Below, piece by piece: positions 9,053-23,293 of a DNA stretch of 64,000 nt (positions within the stretch are counted from its first letter, which is position 1; the number at the start of each line of letters is the position of its first letter). Both the position numbers and the translations under genes were made by a program. Under the pieces are notes generated by a model. The model ran no database searches. It saw only the letters and a program-made list of their open reading frames with translations, and was not told the origin of the DNA. This stretch comes from Plasmopara viticola (taxonomy: Eukaryota > Oomycota > Peronosporomycetes > Peronosporales > Peronosporaceae), in contig MBPM02000010.1 of assembly GCA_001695595.3 (NCBI GenBank), forward strand, positions 930,001-994,000, read 5' to 3'.

Positions 9053-11349
9053 TGAGTGGTAAGGATCCAGTCGCTGCAAATATCCAAAGTGGAAATGGAC
9101 AAGTCAGTGTTAACTTGACCAGAAAAGCTACGGGTTAAGCGCGCAAAAAAATGGGCACATCGATAGTTTCGAGCCCATATTTACGCGACAATTTGTTGTG
9201 GACACGCTGTATTTTAAGGGCCACGAGACACTTCTTGCTGGACACGCACTTTGATAGAATCATTTTTTCATGTACCTTACATATATCTAAGCACTACGTT
9301 GGTCTAGCACAACTTGTACAACGACCTGTGGTTTCAAAAACGTCGTCTTCTACGAATTGAGGCGAACATACAAAAAATTTATCTACTGCGTTAATTTGTG
9401 AGATACTAGAAAAGGCCTGAAGCTTAATCAAGCAAGCTGAACAGTAAAGCGTCGGGCCAATTGACTGAATCCATACTTGATAAGGATAGACAGGCAGCCG
9501 AATGCGTAATTTAGGTAACTGGCTCTTCTCAGTCAACGTCTATAGCGGGCGCCCATCGAAACACACGATAGCAAGTTTGTCAGCTTGACAATCTGTAGGC
9601 AAAACTTTTGGATCATGCGAAGTGCCTCTTGATCTTGTTTATATCACCCGGCACGCCGTGGAATTGCTACAAACTTCACTCTTTCTTACAAAATCGAGGT
9701 CATGACATTTTAAACGTCACAGCAGCTACTTTTTTTGCTAGGTCTCCATACTTTGCGCGAATTACTCTGTGTTTTCAGTTGGGCAGCGAATGCTGCGAAT
9801 TATAAATGTGTATTGTGTCCACTATAGAGTTGGGAGCTTGTAAATGTGGCCTAAGGGCGAACACTGGCTCTTGGATGCAGCTCAAGCAGTTAAGCAGGGA
9901 CTTTAAAGTCTTTATCGAGCAGAAACTCAGCGCAAAAAATGTGGGATGACTGAGCAATAAGTATCTCATAAATCGACACGGTGGCTTTTCCGCAAACGTA
10001 GGAGTAATGAAACCGAGAGGGATATCTGGTTGATGGTCCAAGTCGCATCCGGCGTATTGAATTCACATCTGCATTTCGTCTTCGATCTTTGTCGACAAAG
10101 GCTTTTCCAAAAAAAAGTTTACATTTTAACTCAAGTCCGGCAAGATTGGGCTTGTATGCTTATAATCAGCAACGTATCAACGCAGTTTGGCTACAAGAAA
10201 CATAGCTAAAAGTGGCAAGTAAAGGCTCTGCATTGTAATCATGAGACTTTGAACAATCCGGTATTGGAATTGCCTTTATCTGCTTCTGAACAGGGAACCT
10301 GCCGAAACGTCAGTCACCCAAGGTATAAGGCTCACGATCGATCTCATGCCTGATGCGAGGTACTGTACAGTGCGTCAGTGGCCACAAAATCGTAGCTCAA
10401 TCGTTAACACTGACGTAAACCTCACACGCCAAACATGCACGCGAAAGATTATCACCACATTTGAGCTCGACCTTTTGTATCAAAAATCGCTACAAGGCTA
10501 ATTATTTTCAATGATACAACTTTCTTAAGTTGGATGCCGTCTTTTTCGTGGGCTTCATATCGAGCACAGCAACCCTCTTGAACATATGAGTAGATCAAAG
10601 TGCGACATCTGATGATTTTATAGCGCAAAATTAATCATTTTCATCACCGACATTGAAATGAATGACTTGATGTTAGGCAAATCGCAGCATATAGTTTTAT
10701 CTATTGGTGTAGTAATTCCGTAAACGCTATGGGTTTGAACTTTCGAGTTAATTTTGGTAAGATGTGTTCTTACCCCATGCTATGCGTGTGAATTTAATAG
10801 AAAAACATCACGCAGCTATATTCCAATAATCAAGATGTGTGATGTCAGAGTACCGGGGTGGTTATCGCTAGCCTATATGATTTCAGCCGCCTTAGTGGAC
10901 AAAGGGTCACGTGACCGATTGCAGAAGCACTCAGTCGCTCGTAATAATTTTTTAGCAAAAAAGTGACGTGAGTGTAAGCAACCCTGTGAATGCGATTAGT
11001 ATGACGTGTCTCTGTCATGGCAGAACCGAAAGCTTATTCAGAGTAATTTCATTTTTAGCGGCCCTTCAGCGAATAAAATCTGCTATAAATTTTGCGGCAG
11101 CTCTCTTAAATCCAGTTCTTGCACCCTGTAAAGAAAATGAAATGGCTAAAAAGGGCTCCTAACCCAGCGTTCCTTTTGGCGCGGCTGCTTTAAGCACCGC
11201 GCTCGAGGATTTCTGTTTTCGTTGCTCAATTTCAATCAAAAGCTATCTACAAAGTTTGTGTTTTAATAGAATAAAAGGACAAACAACTCTACAACCTCTT
11301 CACTTTCATCGTCCGCTCGATAACAGTCTGCTGTTAGCATCAACAAACG
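9053..11349. other. Gene-poor region, nothing recognised
   Basis: About 2.3 kb upstream of the aminotransferase gene. Only short open frames without family resemblance. The part nearest 9053 must contain the promoter of the aminotransferase gene. Confidence 0.5.
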
Positions 11350-11930
11350 AGATTTTGATAATACACCTCGTCATGTTCTTCTTGTCTGCTCCGATGTCAA
11401 GTTTCGTCTACAACACAATGCACTTGGGGTTAGATACAACTTCAAATGGAAAACACAAGTCGACATGCCGCTTACCTGTATACACGGGTGCACGGACATT
11501 GAAGACGTTAAACACTTATTTTGGGAGTGTCCTGTGGCTCGCTATCTATGGAATTATTACCTTAGACCTTTCGATGACCTCATTGAAGGAAATCTCGATT
11601 GGACTTTGGTAGTTTTTTCGGAAAGTTGTCATCTTACTTCAACTACGACCAAGCTTTACGGAGTTTATGCTACCCAAGTGGCACTCAACATTGTTCGTGT
11701 TTCGTGCAATTTGGCTGCACCGCAACAACAGACTATGCAATGCAGAGGTTTCTACTTCGACGGCCTTTGTCAGCAACCATGCTCGAGCCTACATTAAGTT
11801 GCACTTTCGCAAGCTCGCAGACATTGCTTTACGACAATCAAAGAGCAACTTAGCGGCTATAGTTGCTACTGTATCAAGTGCTCTTCGACTAAACGTGAAA
11901 GAAAACATGGAAAACAAATAAATGTTATGA
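11350..11930 (+). pseudogene. Degraded 3' end of a LINE (non-LTR retrotransposon) polyprotein
   Basis: Two frames together resemble the C-terminal zinc-binding region (zf-RVT type) of LINE reverse transcriptase polyproteins. One frame gives TCIHGCTDIEDVKHLFWECP with C-x3-C and H-x4-C spacing, then ARYLWNYYLRPF. After a frameshift near 11690, another gives RAIWLHRNNRLCN followed by a long helix-rich tail (STAFVSNHARAYIKLHF) and a stop near 11920. The catalytic reverse-transcriptase core is absent, as expected for a 5'-truncated copy. A CTA-rich tract follows directly and may derive from the element's 3' tail. Confidence 0.75.
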
Positions 11931-11970
11931 CTCAATCGACGAAGACGATCTATCACGACATTATTCACGG

Positions 11971-12060
11971 CTATGGCTACTACTACTACTACTACTACTA
12001 TGACTACGACTTCAAGTATGACTATGATTACGTTTATGGCTCTATAACACTGTCTATGAC
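11971..12060 (+). repeat. CTA/CTAY microsatellite-like tract
   Basis: A run of CTA triplets (about 11978-12000) passes into variants such as GACTAC, GACTAT and GATTAC to about 12060. It lies immediately 3' of the LINE relic and is probably its degenerated tail, although an independent microsatellite cannot be excluded. Confidence 0.7.
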
Positions 12061-15000
12061 GATGTTATGACTAGAATCTGGTTACACTTTTAGAGTTGCG
12101 AAGTCAATGCGACTTATTGCCCTCTTTAGTGAGTGCGGTTTATTTTGGGGTGTAGAACCAGCGTTGTCCTCGCTGATTCCATAGACCGACTGGGCACATT
12201 GGCGTAGACCGGAATATTATGTGTTACTATAGATTGGACAATTTTGGGACAGTTTTCGGGGTTTTTGTGGGAAACTACAAGAAGACTACCGCCACAATAC
12301 GGTTCTCAAGCAGTTCGTGAAACACGGTCCAAACCAATCACCCAACATCAATGCACTAAATTGTGCGTACATTGACATCAAGATCTCGACAGGTGCCTTA
12401 TCCACTCATAGAGCACTATTTGGTGCTCAGTAATGTAAACTCTCGGTTGGTGGCATTTACCCGCACACCAAGGCTACTTGCTACTTATTACCGACACGTA
12501 ACTGAAGTCTTTCGTGTCTTGGTTTAAAAAAACGTATTCTATACCTTGCCGTTATTATTTTTTAGTTTAGATTAGGTAAAAAGCTAATGAAAACATATTA
12601 CGCACTGATACCTTTCGTTTAAAATAAATAGCCGTGAATAAAATTTTAATGAGTATACCATACTCCGAATCTTTGTCGTTCGAGACAACGACACGAGCTA
12701 GGGGGCGACCGTCTGGCTGTCAATTGCAATGCAATGTCGATTGCTAGCGAGCTGTATAAGCAATTGTATTCGATTCAAGTAGTCCTGAATTGCAAAAGTC
12801 TGCAAAGCGGTTTCAATATCAGTATGATGCCTTTCGTGCACCAGGCTCCACTAATTTTTGCTAATTCCTATGAAAGAAAGCCACCCTTTAAAATAAAAGC
12901 TCGGCTTTGTCCAAAGACCCATCGCATCCGACGTTATTGTGACAACGAATCTTTACGTTTATTAGCGATTCAATATAGGTCGTAAATGCTAAGGAACTCG
13001 TCATATGACTGCATTCTATTGGACACGTTGAGTCTTAGAAATGGAACGAATATAGTTTATCGTGGAATTATATCCTTTCTTCTAGCACGCGTTTGTTGCG
13101 CACGAAGCTGTGTAATCCCGTCGCGGTCTTCATGTTCAACGTCTGGCTGTTGAGTGTTTACAGGAAATATACGGGAATGTATCATGGCATCGGCCAAAAT
13201 TGCCAGCTGTAGCCGTTTTGTGAAAAGTTGGTGTTCTTATGACATTGTACTGGCGAAGAACAAAATTACTTATATAATACTGGCTGTTATTTTCGGTCTG
13301 TAGATATGCGATAACGAGATATATACATTGTCAAAGCTAGTATGGTACATTCCCAAAGTATGCACTGTGCTGGCCAATTTAAACAAACTTAAAAAAAGAT
13401 TACAGACATCAATCTATTTTGATATGGCAGCTTTAAAGTTATAATTTAGGTTTTGTCTGTTGAAGCGGGGACTTTACTGCATATTTTTTCAGTCATTAAA
13501 GCTTGTATGACTTTCAGGTCATCCGTCCGTTATCACCTGACGATAACTGTGTCAAGGTCACGAAGCACCTTGTATAGAAGCGACTTGCAAAAGAATAGAA
13601 GGTCTTTCTTAGAATAACGTTTCGTTATAGCCGGTCTTGACGGGATCAGCGTGTGCAAATAATATTGCAAGTTAGAGCCTTATTGATTCGGCATATTTCT
13701 TTTAAGCTCGTTCTGAAATCCTTCGTATGCGTTTACATCAACTCTGCCCTTTTGGCAGGGTCTATGTGCAATCCGGTTACTGGTAAAAAAATACGATAGA
13801 ATGGCCGAGAGCGACCCATTTTAAGTCTTTTTTAGACAGTAAGTTAATTTGCTCGACTTTATGTAGCGGCCATACATCCTCTCTTACTAGGACTTGTATT
13901 GCGTCGAATAGGAGCGGTATGAGTGCTATCGATCACTTGTGACTTAAGAACGAAAGAGTCGATTTAGTTACAACTATGGCCAAACGAAGGCTGCTGTTTC
14001 ACCGGGTCAATTTACCATGATCAATCAGGCAAGGAATAGGCTTCTACATGTGGCACTGAAGCAGTTTACTATATTAAAACTCACCAATTCTGATGGATGT
14101 ATCAGCAACAATGACTACACTTATACAGATATCGCCTCGAGCTAAGGCTACGTCTATGCCGTAAATGGCAAGTCTCTAAAGATTCAGCGATCCAAGAGCA
14201 GTCTTAGAAATGAAAGTCGCAAAAGAAGTTCCCCACTCAAAGCTGCGAAGGATGCGAGTCGATCGCTCTTCATCGACCGCCATAGAATTCACCTTTAGTT
14301 ACAAAATGCGGCGAGCAGTCACCTTGATCATTTTTTTAGAGCTATAAAGAAGCTTCGGGGAAATGACGGCATAGATACAACAGCCTTCACGAGGATTGGC
14401 TTGATCTCAGGGATCCCTGAAAAGGACAGGAATTTCCGTGGCTTTCATGTAGGGGTAATGACCCGACCCAGATGAGATAGCCAAAACCCAGGAGGAAGAG
14501 GGTGAAGTCAAATTCGTCAACCTTCGGTACTTTTCCAGCTCCGAATACACGAACGAAGGCTATATTGATCGCCGACCACCGGGTAACGACGCGAGTCGCC
14601 ATCCAGGGAGAGGTTTTATCACTCTTTAAACATCGGGTCCGATGAAGAAGAAAACGATCTTCGTGATATTAATCCTTCCACCGACACAAATCATGGCGCC
14701 GAGCCGAATGACCACCTGAGTTGCAGCCGTCTTTAGCCCACTAACTGCGTGGCAGCTATAAGCGACACCTATTTAAAATAGTGATCAAGAGCGACGTTTT
14801 GTGACCATGTGCGTGCTTGATTGCACCTCAAAATTTTTGATCGGTATCGCAGACTATGTAGAGGTAAAAATGAAGGAGCCTGCTTGAACTGGAGGCCGCA
14901 TTTGCAGTATCTACGCTGGTGTGCAACTATTGTGCGCTAGAAGCTTTTTTTGGTCAAGTTTGCACGTAGAAATCGTATTCGTGCATCTATGAGCTTAACA

Positions 15001-18000
15001 TTCGAACTTTAGAGCTCCGCTAACTTTGAACCTACCACTAGACTGAAAAGCTCGGCATTTCATAAAGTATGCCTGCCTATTGCTTTTTGTAGGACGCCTT
15101 CATTAGAATTTTCATTTTTAAAATACGAACACCACAGTAACGAATTGAAGTGTTGTCTTCACCCTCGACCGTCGGTGTGAGAAAAGTACGGGTCGACATA
15201 CGTGCTCATTGTCACCGCCTTACTGGCCATAAGGCTAAGCATCGCGTCCATAAAGGGTTCGCGTTATGAGAAGAGAGCCTATTCCAAAGCTTATGGCGAT
15301 GAAATTATTTTTTTAACGTACTATAGAGGCCACGGGCTGCGTCACGCGGCGGTCAATCTGTGAAACTCACGAGCCACACGTAAAGGCGTCAAGAATTTAC
15401 AGCTCTCCACCGTCGTGAGAAGGCTCTGTGAAGGAACCGCCGTATCATTCGGAACTTTACTCGCTTTGAAGATCTCGCAAGTCCTTGCATGGTAATATAA
15501 TTAGTAGCAGAATACGAGAAAACCAGATATTTTGGTGACGAACGCGCAAATGTGCCGACAATAATTCGGCATACATGTTAAGCTAATTTTGTAAATTGAC
15601 AAAGAGACTCTGCGCCCATTAATTATCCTTATACAACCTTTTGCATGACTAAAGTGCTGGCAGAGATGTCACATGGATGCTTTGAAAGCCTTGGGAAAAA
15701 CCTTTAGTAGGCCTTTGGTCTGACTTTGCCATACACGACACATAGTCGCTCGCGATTCTTGCGACTCAACTATTCGATAATGGCGAGCCAATTATTGGAC
15801 TGGGACATAGGAAGAATGAAGAACTTTGCGACTATAAACATATACCAGCCTTGACTTGTTTAGGAACCGGAAGTTGTCCCTTTCTAGCTCTGATTCGATA
15901 ATGTCTTGACCAGAAAACGTCTCGAGTTTGCTGTCTTGATGAGAAGGCCATTCCAGCTTCTACACAAGGCTTATGCAACAAACCCTCGTTGCTGATAAAA
16001 AGCGACTGTGACACCGATGCCGGGCGTAAGATAAAACCTTTGTTTAATAAAAATGCCACATCGCTACAACTCGAAGCAGCGGAAGCGACCTGATCAAATC
16101 ATCCGACTTGATTGTCAACACGGCCACAATCTTCGAACATCCTTTTAATCCCTGTATAGCTCCAAGGGCGTAAAACGCATGATTATAGGTCAAATCGAAA
16201 GATATGATGCATGTTAAAGAGGCTTGTTACAGTATCAACTTTCGTTTATCGCAACAAAGCCTTCGCAGCTGACTTAGCCACCCAGCTGTACATTTTTGGG
16301 AAACAATACGTTGTGCCACCCGAAAAGACGTTTCTTTTGCCCGAATTTACTGCTTATCGAAGCATCGTGTGCCCTTTTATCTTCCAGAACGACACCTTGG
16401 AAGGAGTTTGATAACAATACTGCTCACTAAGCATATTGCGTTTGCCTGCCTTGTATCAAGCACAAACCTAAATTTCGCAAAAAATAGTCCCGTCTTGCCC
16501 TTTTTTTTATACGAGTGGGACGAATTGCCACCAAAGTTCAGAATTGTTTGATTTCAATAGACTACAAAAGGCTTAAGAACGATATAATTGACATGGAACT
16601 ATACTATCGCGTGATTCATGACAAGAATACTCTTGAATATTCCGTTCGTCAGCTCACGTTATCTAGACAATGACAAGACCACTCGCTTACGTTAGTCTTC
16701 ATCGAGTTGCGATGACGCACAACCAATGCTACAGTCAGAAGATGTACAAAGGACACCATACAGTTTTGCTTGTTGAAGAAAGCTAGAACTGAAGCCTGAT
16801 GAAGTTGTTCTTTAATGCAATAATGGTGCTGGCCCTCGTTAGCACTCAACATCCTTTAAAGTTCAATTTTACGAAGGCCTTGCGATACGCGTATTCTCTG
16901 TACTGTACTGGTCAAGCAATTGGCTAGACCTACTCTTCACTTTCTTTGATCCGTTTTGTTACGTGACAGAGGCTAGATTTAGACGGCTTTCACTTTCCTG
17001 GAGTCTACTCGACCCTCATGGCTCACGGGACCTTGATCTCCTCGGCCGCAAAGACATAATTTTCGAAAAGTTTGTTGGTCCTCATGTTCCCAAAACCTTT
17101 CCTAAGGTAGCCTCAATGGCTCTGGTATAGCGAACAAAGAGCTACATGATAGATCTACCAGATTCCGTATATGATGTCTGTAAGCGATTGTATCGTCAAA
17201 GCATGAGGTTTCACTCATTACTCTGATAGTATACGTGAGTTGATTGTTCATATGCAAAATTCTTAAAAAACACAGCGCACGTATTTCAAACTCTTCAATT
17301 CGCTAGTCTGGAGCACATATACATAATAGCATATATAGTGTGACAAGTAAAATACATCATTTGCCAAAATATGTGCTAAGTGCAACATTAGTTAGCCATC
17401 AAATCGTGCACTGGCGGCAGCATGAACTTTTGCTACCATGAAAATCAAAAATGAAGCTGCTGTTTGATCGGGAAAACTTCTTGGTAAAAAGCACGGGTAG
17501 TTTTGCAGCAGCGGGCAAAAGTTTTGATGTATCAAAAAACGTACCATCACAGCACGTGTGTCACGATCTTCAAGATCGCATCCAGGCAATTTCATATAAT
17601 GTAGCACCGAGATGCGGAAATCGATTTTAAGAAAATGATGGAGAGAAGCAACAGAACTGCTATTATATGCCTTACTTGATGCTATTCCTGGAGAATATAT
17701 GATGCACGACAAACACATTTTTAACGCATTCATTTTAAACTTCTATGTTTGAGTAAGTGAGACATGTTTTGTGGTATTGTCGAAATATGCAAAGGAATGT
17801 TTTTGTCATAGCTCATATAATGCAATGTAAGACGTTAAGTATCGAAGGTGTGACGAAAGCACAAATAGAAAATAGTAAGTAAATCAGACCTCAAGCTGCA
17901 GTCTATTGCTAATAATGACCAGTAGCTGTGAAACGTAATTCGATGAAAGATCGTCTATACTTGCACGCTTCCTCTAAGCATGGTGCAATGTGGCTTTGTC

Positions 18001-21000
18001 CCATGTAGTAGCTTCTAGAGCTATATTTAAGCCAGCGCAAGAAGATATTCAGGCCCATTCATTTAAAGGAATCTGGAAAAAGCTGCGCAGCCTTCTGTTA
18101 CCTGTCTGTATGCTCTAGTCTTAAATTAGCCCCTCAAAAGATCAGCTGTTATTGGAATTGTACATTTTGGCTGAAGCGCGTTGCTCTAAAGTAATCTTAC
18201 ATAAAAGCCCCTGGTACCAAGGTTCCGCATCCCTGCAGCCTTGGTGGCAAAGCAAATTGTATCGTGATGGAATTTTCGTATGAACAAATAAGACAGAAAG
18301 CTATATTTTTTTTTAGATTTTATAGCTGTCTATCTCACAGTATAAACAAATAAATAAAAAATACCTGTATAAATTTGTATTACGTAGCTATTTATCTTAC
18401 TTTAGAAATAAAGCCAGCAAAGAGCTGCTAGCACGCGCTCTCCCAATTTAAAAGTTGGACAACACGATGGGCAAGGTTATTTTTCGAGGGACTTCATCTC
18501 TTCTCCTGTTTCTACCCTTCTGCCAATACCGAAAGCGGCGCAGCTTCCAAACGTCCTCGCTGTCGACCCACATGCTCGATTTTCCATAAACCGCAAAGTC
18601 ACGCGCTTTAAGCGCGTGACTACAACAGTGCTTCTCGAATAGCGCAGCCCAAGACCGTAGCAGTTTACCATCACCACTGCGGTGGACCATATGACAGCTA
18701 TTACACTAAAAAGTATACTTAGATTGACTTCTGTTAATATCAACGCGATCCTAATAATCTCATGTAACAGACCTTTTTTACATCAAATTACATCTCGGCA
18801 TGTGCACAAAAATGATATAGAAGCGGTGACAAACAATTACGTGCCATTTATTTTTTTGCAATCCGATCGCACATACCGTTGAATGCATTCGGAATCCTTT
18901 TTCTACTGCGACCCAAAAACTAGATACTGTATGCCACACATAATGAGTGCTTAAAGCTTTACACTACCTCCGAGCAATTGTCTTTATATAAAACCTTTAA
19001 TGTTAGGCACAGCAATGACTATCTGAAACATGATCGTCATCATTGCACACGTGTAGTTCACAGGATGCAAGACCAAGTTGAAAGCTCCGAGCCGCTTTGA
19101 CATAATGGTGTACAAATGTGTATAAAAAAGGTTTTCGTATACTTGTGCCATCGGTCAAACTAGCGAGAAGGGTCCAGGCTACATTCCGTACGGACGTCGC
19201 AGCCGACACCAGTGCCTTATTCAAAGCATTTTAACTGACTCACAATTTTTTATGAGAAAAATGCTTCCGGCGGCAAACATGAAGGACTAAAGAACAACTT
19301 TCGTGTTGGCGATTGATACCCATTTTTATAGCTTTTCTATTTGTGCTCCGTTGCCTACAAGCAAAAAAGGCACAAAAGAATAGATCTGTGAGAATAACTT
19401 ACCTATCTCAACGAAATGCCGCGTTCGGGACCCGCCATAATAACGATAGCTGAAAAAATGCTGCCTTTCACACATTTTGTTGTAAGAAATGCAGACGTCA
19501 AAGAAACGTGGAGCAATCCGAAACGCCATCTAAGGAATAAAGTTGAAATTCTTAACACCATTTTTTAGTTTCAAGATTTGCCAAGAGTTCAGTGTCTTCG
19601 AGCTCTGCGCTTTTCAGAAGCTTTAATATCTCAAGCAATGTCCAAAATTTAGCGCACCTTTCGGTGACGCGGCCACCGGTTGTAGCTATTGTCAAGCTCG
19701 TTCTTCTATAAGGTTAGGCGTAGTGCTCAGCTTCCTGACAAGAAACATCTGTATAATCTCTCTTGTAGGATCCGCTTTTTAGAAAGTAAGTAGACCTCAC
19801 GCGAGTTGTCCGTGCTTGACGATGGTCAAGTCGTCAAGCCCATCGGCAATAATGTTTGTAATCTGCTCTGACTCCATCCTTTTGCTTGCCTTAAGTACTT
19901 TAAGCAACAAGAGCGAGAGTTTTCTGGGTTGAATCTTTTCTCTGGGAATCGCTGTGGACTCCCCTGTCTAGACGAGCGATACTTTCTGAACAATCGGCGA
20001 ATCTAACGAGACGTCTAATTTCATTTAAACATACCACCGGCTATAAAGCCAAGATTTTTGACTAGTATCCTAAGGTGCAGAAGCAATTTTTAAAAGAGAA
20101 AAAGCGCTTTGATCGCTGGCTTGTTTTTGATCAGAGACCTGTTTGGTTCTAAGTCAACTTTTTGTAATAAGTAAAAGAATAATGGAAAGCACTTAACTCC
20201 CTCGTATCAAATGTAGTCAAAACCTCAGTAAAGGCGACTTCGGTGGTTTAAAGCTTGCAACCGTTCTTTCAATTTCTAATAGCTTTCTGTTAAAGTGACG
20301 TCGTAAAACAACGGTGGCTTTGGTATCCAGCAGGCACTTAACTAGTGCTTATATATGTTGTGTATGATGAGAGGCGAAGATACCTTATAAGGAATATAGT
20401 CTCTCTTGCGAATCGTTTCGATCAAAGAAGGCATGCACTATTCAGTCTTCCGGAGAACTAGTTCTAAGTATACTCATTCCAAAAGATCAACGAGGGGGTT
20501 GGAAATATATACAAACTTGATATTTCTGGCCTGATGAGTAGATTTTATCCATTCGACTTTGGCAGCTGAAGCTACGATAAATATCCACCCTGAGGTCCAA
20601 AACTGTATCAATTCCGTATGCATGAATATTCAGTTACCGGTAAAGTTTAAACCCCTAAAGGTGAAGTGACCTGTGTGTTGTAGCCATTAATCCTGCCGAA
20701 CTATATTTAGCGCCAAAAATATATCCACGAGAAATGACAACCATTGTGTCATATGATAACACAAATAGGGTGTAAATGTCTCCGTCCGCAAGTAATATCG
20801 TAACCATTCTGGCGCGGATCCTCTACTTTGCTCTATCAATAAAGTAGACTGAGGCTTTGCAAGCCGCAAAATCATCACCGTAGTACTGTATTTAACTACC
20901 TGAGCGTTTTCTTCTTTTTCCCAGGCAGCTTAAATCAAGCAAAGATAAAATTCTTGGAGCCAGCTCGAACCTAAGCTGATCAAAATAAAGCCGAGGGCTT

Positions 21001-23293
21001 TAATGTCCTCTACTGAAGACATTTGTCGATGTGGATATGTAATTTATTCCTCATGACATCATAAATCGTTTAGTGTCGCCTTGATGAGTCTTTGTGAACG
21101 ACGGGTTGCAGTAGAAAAGTATCATTGATAAATCATCAAGATGTGGCTTGAACATTCCATAGTCTTGGCGGTTGAGCGCACTGATCGTCGTGCGATAACT
21201 CTATGCCGTATTTGGTTTTCAAAAATATCGCACTATACAAAGTGTGACTGGAGTGGTCTAAGCAACACGTTTTGGCACCGTTGAATTTTTCAGCTTGTTC
21301 GATGAAGAGAGAAGTCGCACTCTCTGAATGGTTTATAGACACTATATTAATTTATGTCTGGCACTAGGTCATTCTCTTACCTCTAGCAGTTAAGACGGAA
21401 GGTCTCTGGACGTTATGTCTAATATCTCTTCGGGATAAGGTATTTCGGATCCTTAGATTTCGCCAGAATTTTAAAAAAATACACTGCATTTAGAACTGGT
21501 TGGGTCGTCCTCGTCTTCCATGGATGCTGCTTTTTTTATTTTGCAGAGAGGGTTTCAACTTCAAGGACATCATATCCAAAACTTGTTAAGTCGTTTAACT
21601 CAACAGCTTAATTACTTTTTCATGATTTGGCATACTTAGTACTTCTGAAAGCGCCTTTAATTTGACTGCGCCTGCCGTGACACAAGCATTACCTTATTTG
21701 TGAGATTTCTTTGCGGCGATACATGCTTTGTTAGCCACAAAGTACCTGGGAATGATTACGTATCGCATGCAGACGCTGTTCTTGGATGATTACGTATCAC
21801 ATGCAGACGCTGTTCTTGCAAACGTGCAATTCCTTTTGTCTACAGAAGGTTGCAATGTGATATACATTTACGAAACTATATAACCCAAATCCAGTGCGCT
21901 ATCAATTGCGCTATTGGCAGCCGGGTCTGCCAGGTAAACGCAATATATGCACAGGAAGAATCTAACGTCATCCTAACGTCTGCCTTCGGATAAAAGAGCT
22001 TTCTTTCGTAAGGCAACAAAGGTAGTATGACTCATCAAACTCTTTTTGTGCGGTATTAAACAATCAGTACATCTTGCCTTGGTCCGGCTATCGGTCGAGG
22101 GCTCGTCATTTCCTGGTCGCGGTATGTTCGGAATCACGTTGTGTTGCTCATGTCAGATATGATAACGATTGAGCACTGTCGAAAACGTTAGATTTCACAG
22201 CCATGTCTAATGTGACCTCAAGGATGTAAACAAACGTTTCATTAGATCGTCAAAGCTGTTTTTGTTGCTGTCTCTAATAGAATCGAACATTCAGATTTGA
22301 TTGACTAAAATACTTCTGATACAAGAAGTTTTTCGACGCTTCAAGTCAATTGAGACTTGGGATAATTACAAATATTTTCGTACGCTCACAACTAGCGGTC
22401 CAGAGATATTAACATCGCTCTGTCTACCTGTCTATTTCTGCACTCAACGATAAAAAAAGCGCCTTAGTTCTCAATTTATCAACATCCACCGGTTCTTTGA
22501 CTGGTTCATAATTAGTTGAACCCGTTTCTCTCTTGAATGTATGATTGAAGTTTGCAATTATTTTTGACAGGCAAAGAACGTGAGCACTGGTGGAGCTTAA
22601 AGTTTGTCAAAAATAGCGCTGCTCTCAGCAACTCTCCACGTCATTTCAAAGCATCATTTAGGCTTACTAGTTTTATATATAAATGCCCAGCTTTAGTCTG
22701 GCCTTCAAAGCCGCTTTTGCGACCATCTCGACCTTCTCTAAGAGGGAAAGCTTTGGGTTTTCTCTGCTTAAAGGTTGAAGCCATAGGTTTTATCGCTGTC
22801 TTAGTCCTGCGGCTTCAACTGAACTCGTATAGCTCAACGACCGTGACGCATTTGAGCTGCTTAGCAACTCGAAGGGCTTCCAGTGCAGCCGCTCGAAGAG
22901 ATCAGTAATTATTTCACGTTCCATATTCTGCAAGTCTGACAGATAAGGAAGGGTTTTTTGGAATTGCTGCAAGGGTAAGTAGACGCGTAGGCGTAGGATT
23001 GACTTTAAAGTGTAACGGGGTAACAGCTCTTTGCTCAAGTGTGCATGTAAAGCCTGTTACTTTCTTCAAGACTAAGATATCGAAGCGTGCCATAAAATGC
23101 AGTTTGAATTTCATTCGTCATCGAATTATGGCACTTCTTCGGGATTCTTTAAAGTATCTTTCAATCCATATCAATATTAAGGCCACGCCTTTACGGCACC
23201 AGAAACCGGGTTTAGTGTATGTATTCCAGTATACTCTTAGTGATCGACGCCATGGAATTGACCCCTTGACATCGTCTCAGGGGCGATCCCTTC
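12061..23293. other. 11-kb gene desert
   Basis: AT-rich sequence in which no frame exceeds about 120 codons and none shows recognisable domains on either strand. It is probably old, mutated transposon sequence, but I could not assign any stretch beyond a 34-bp tandem duplication at 21752-21819. I see no RNA gene. The last few hundred bases are downstream of the first glycosyltransferase gene and may include its 3' UTR. Confidence 0.5.
21752..21819. repeat. 34-bp tandem duplication
   Basis: Two adjacent copies of a 34-bp unit starting ATGATTACGTATC (21752 and 21786). They differ at only two positions, so the duplication is young compared with the surrounding decay. Confidence 0.85.
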
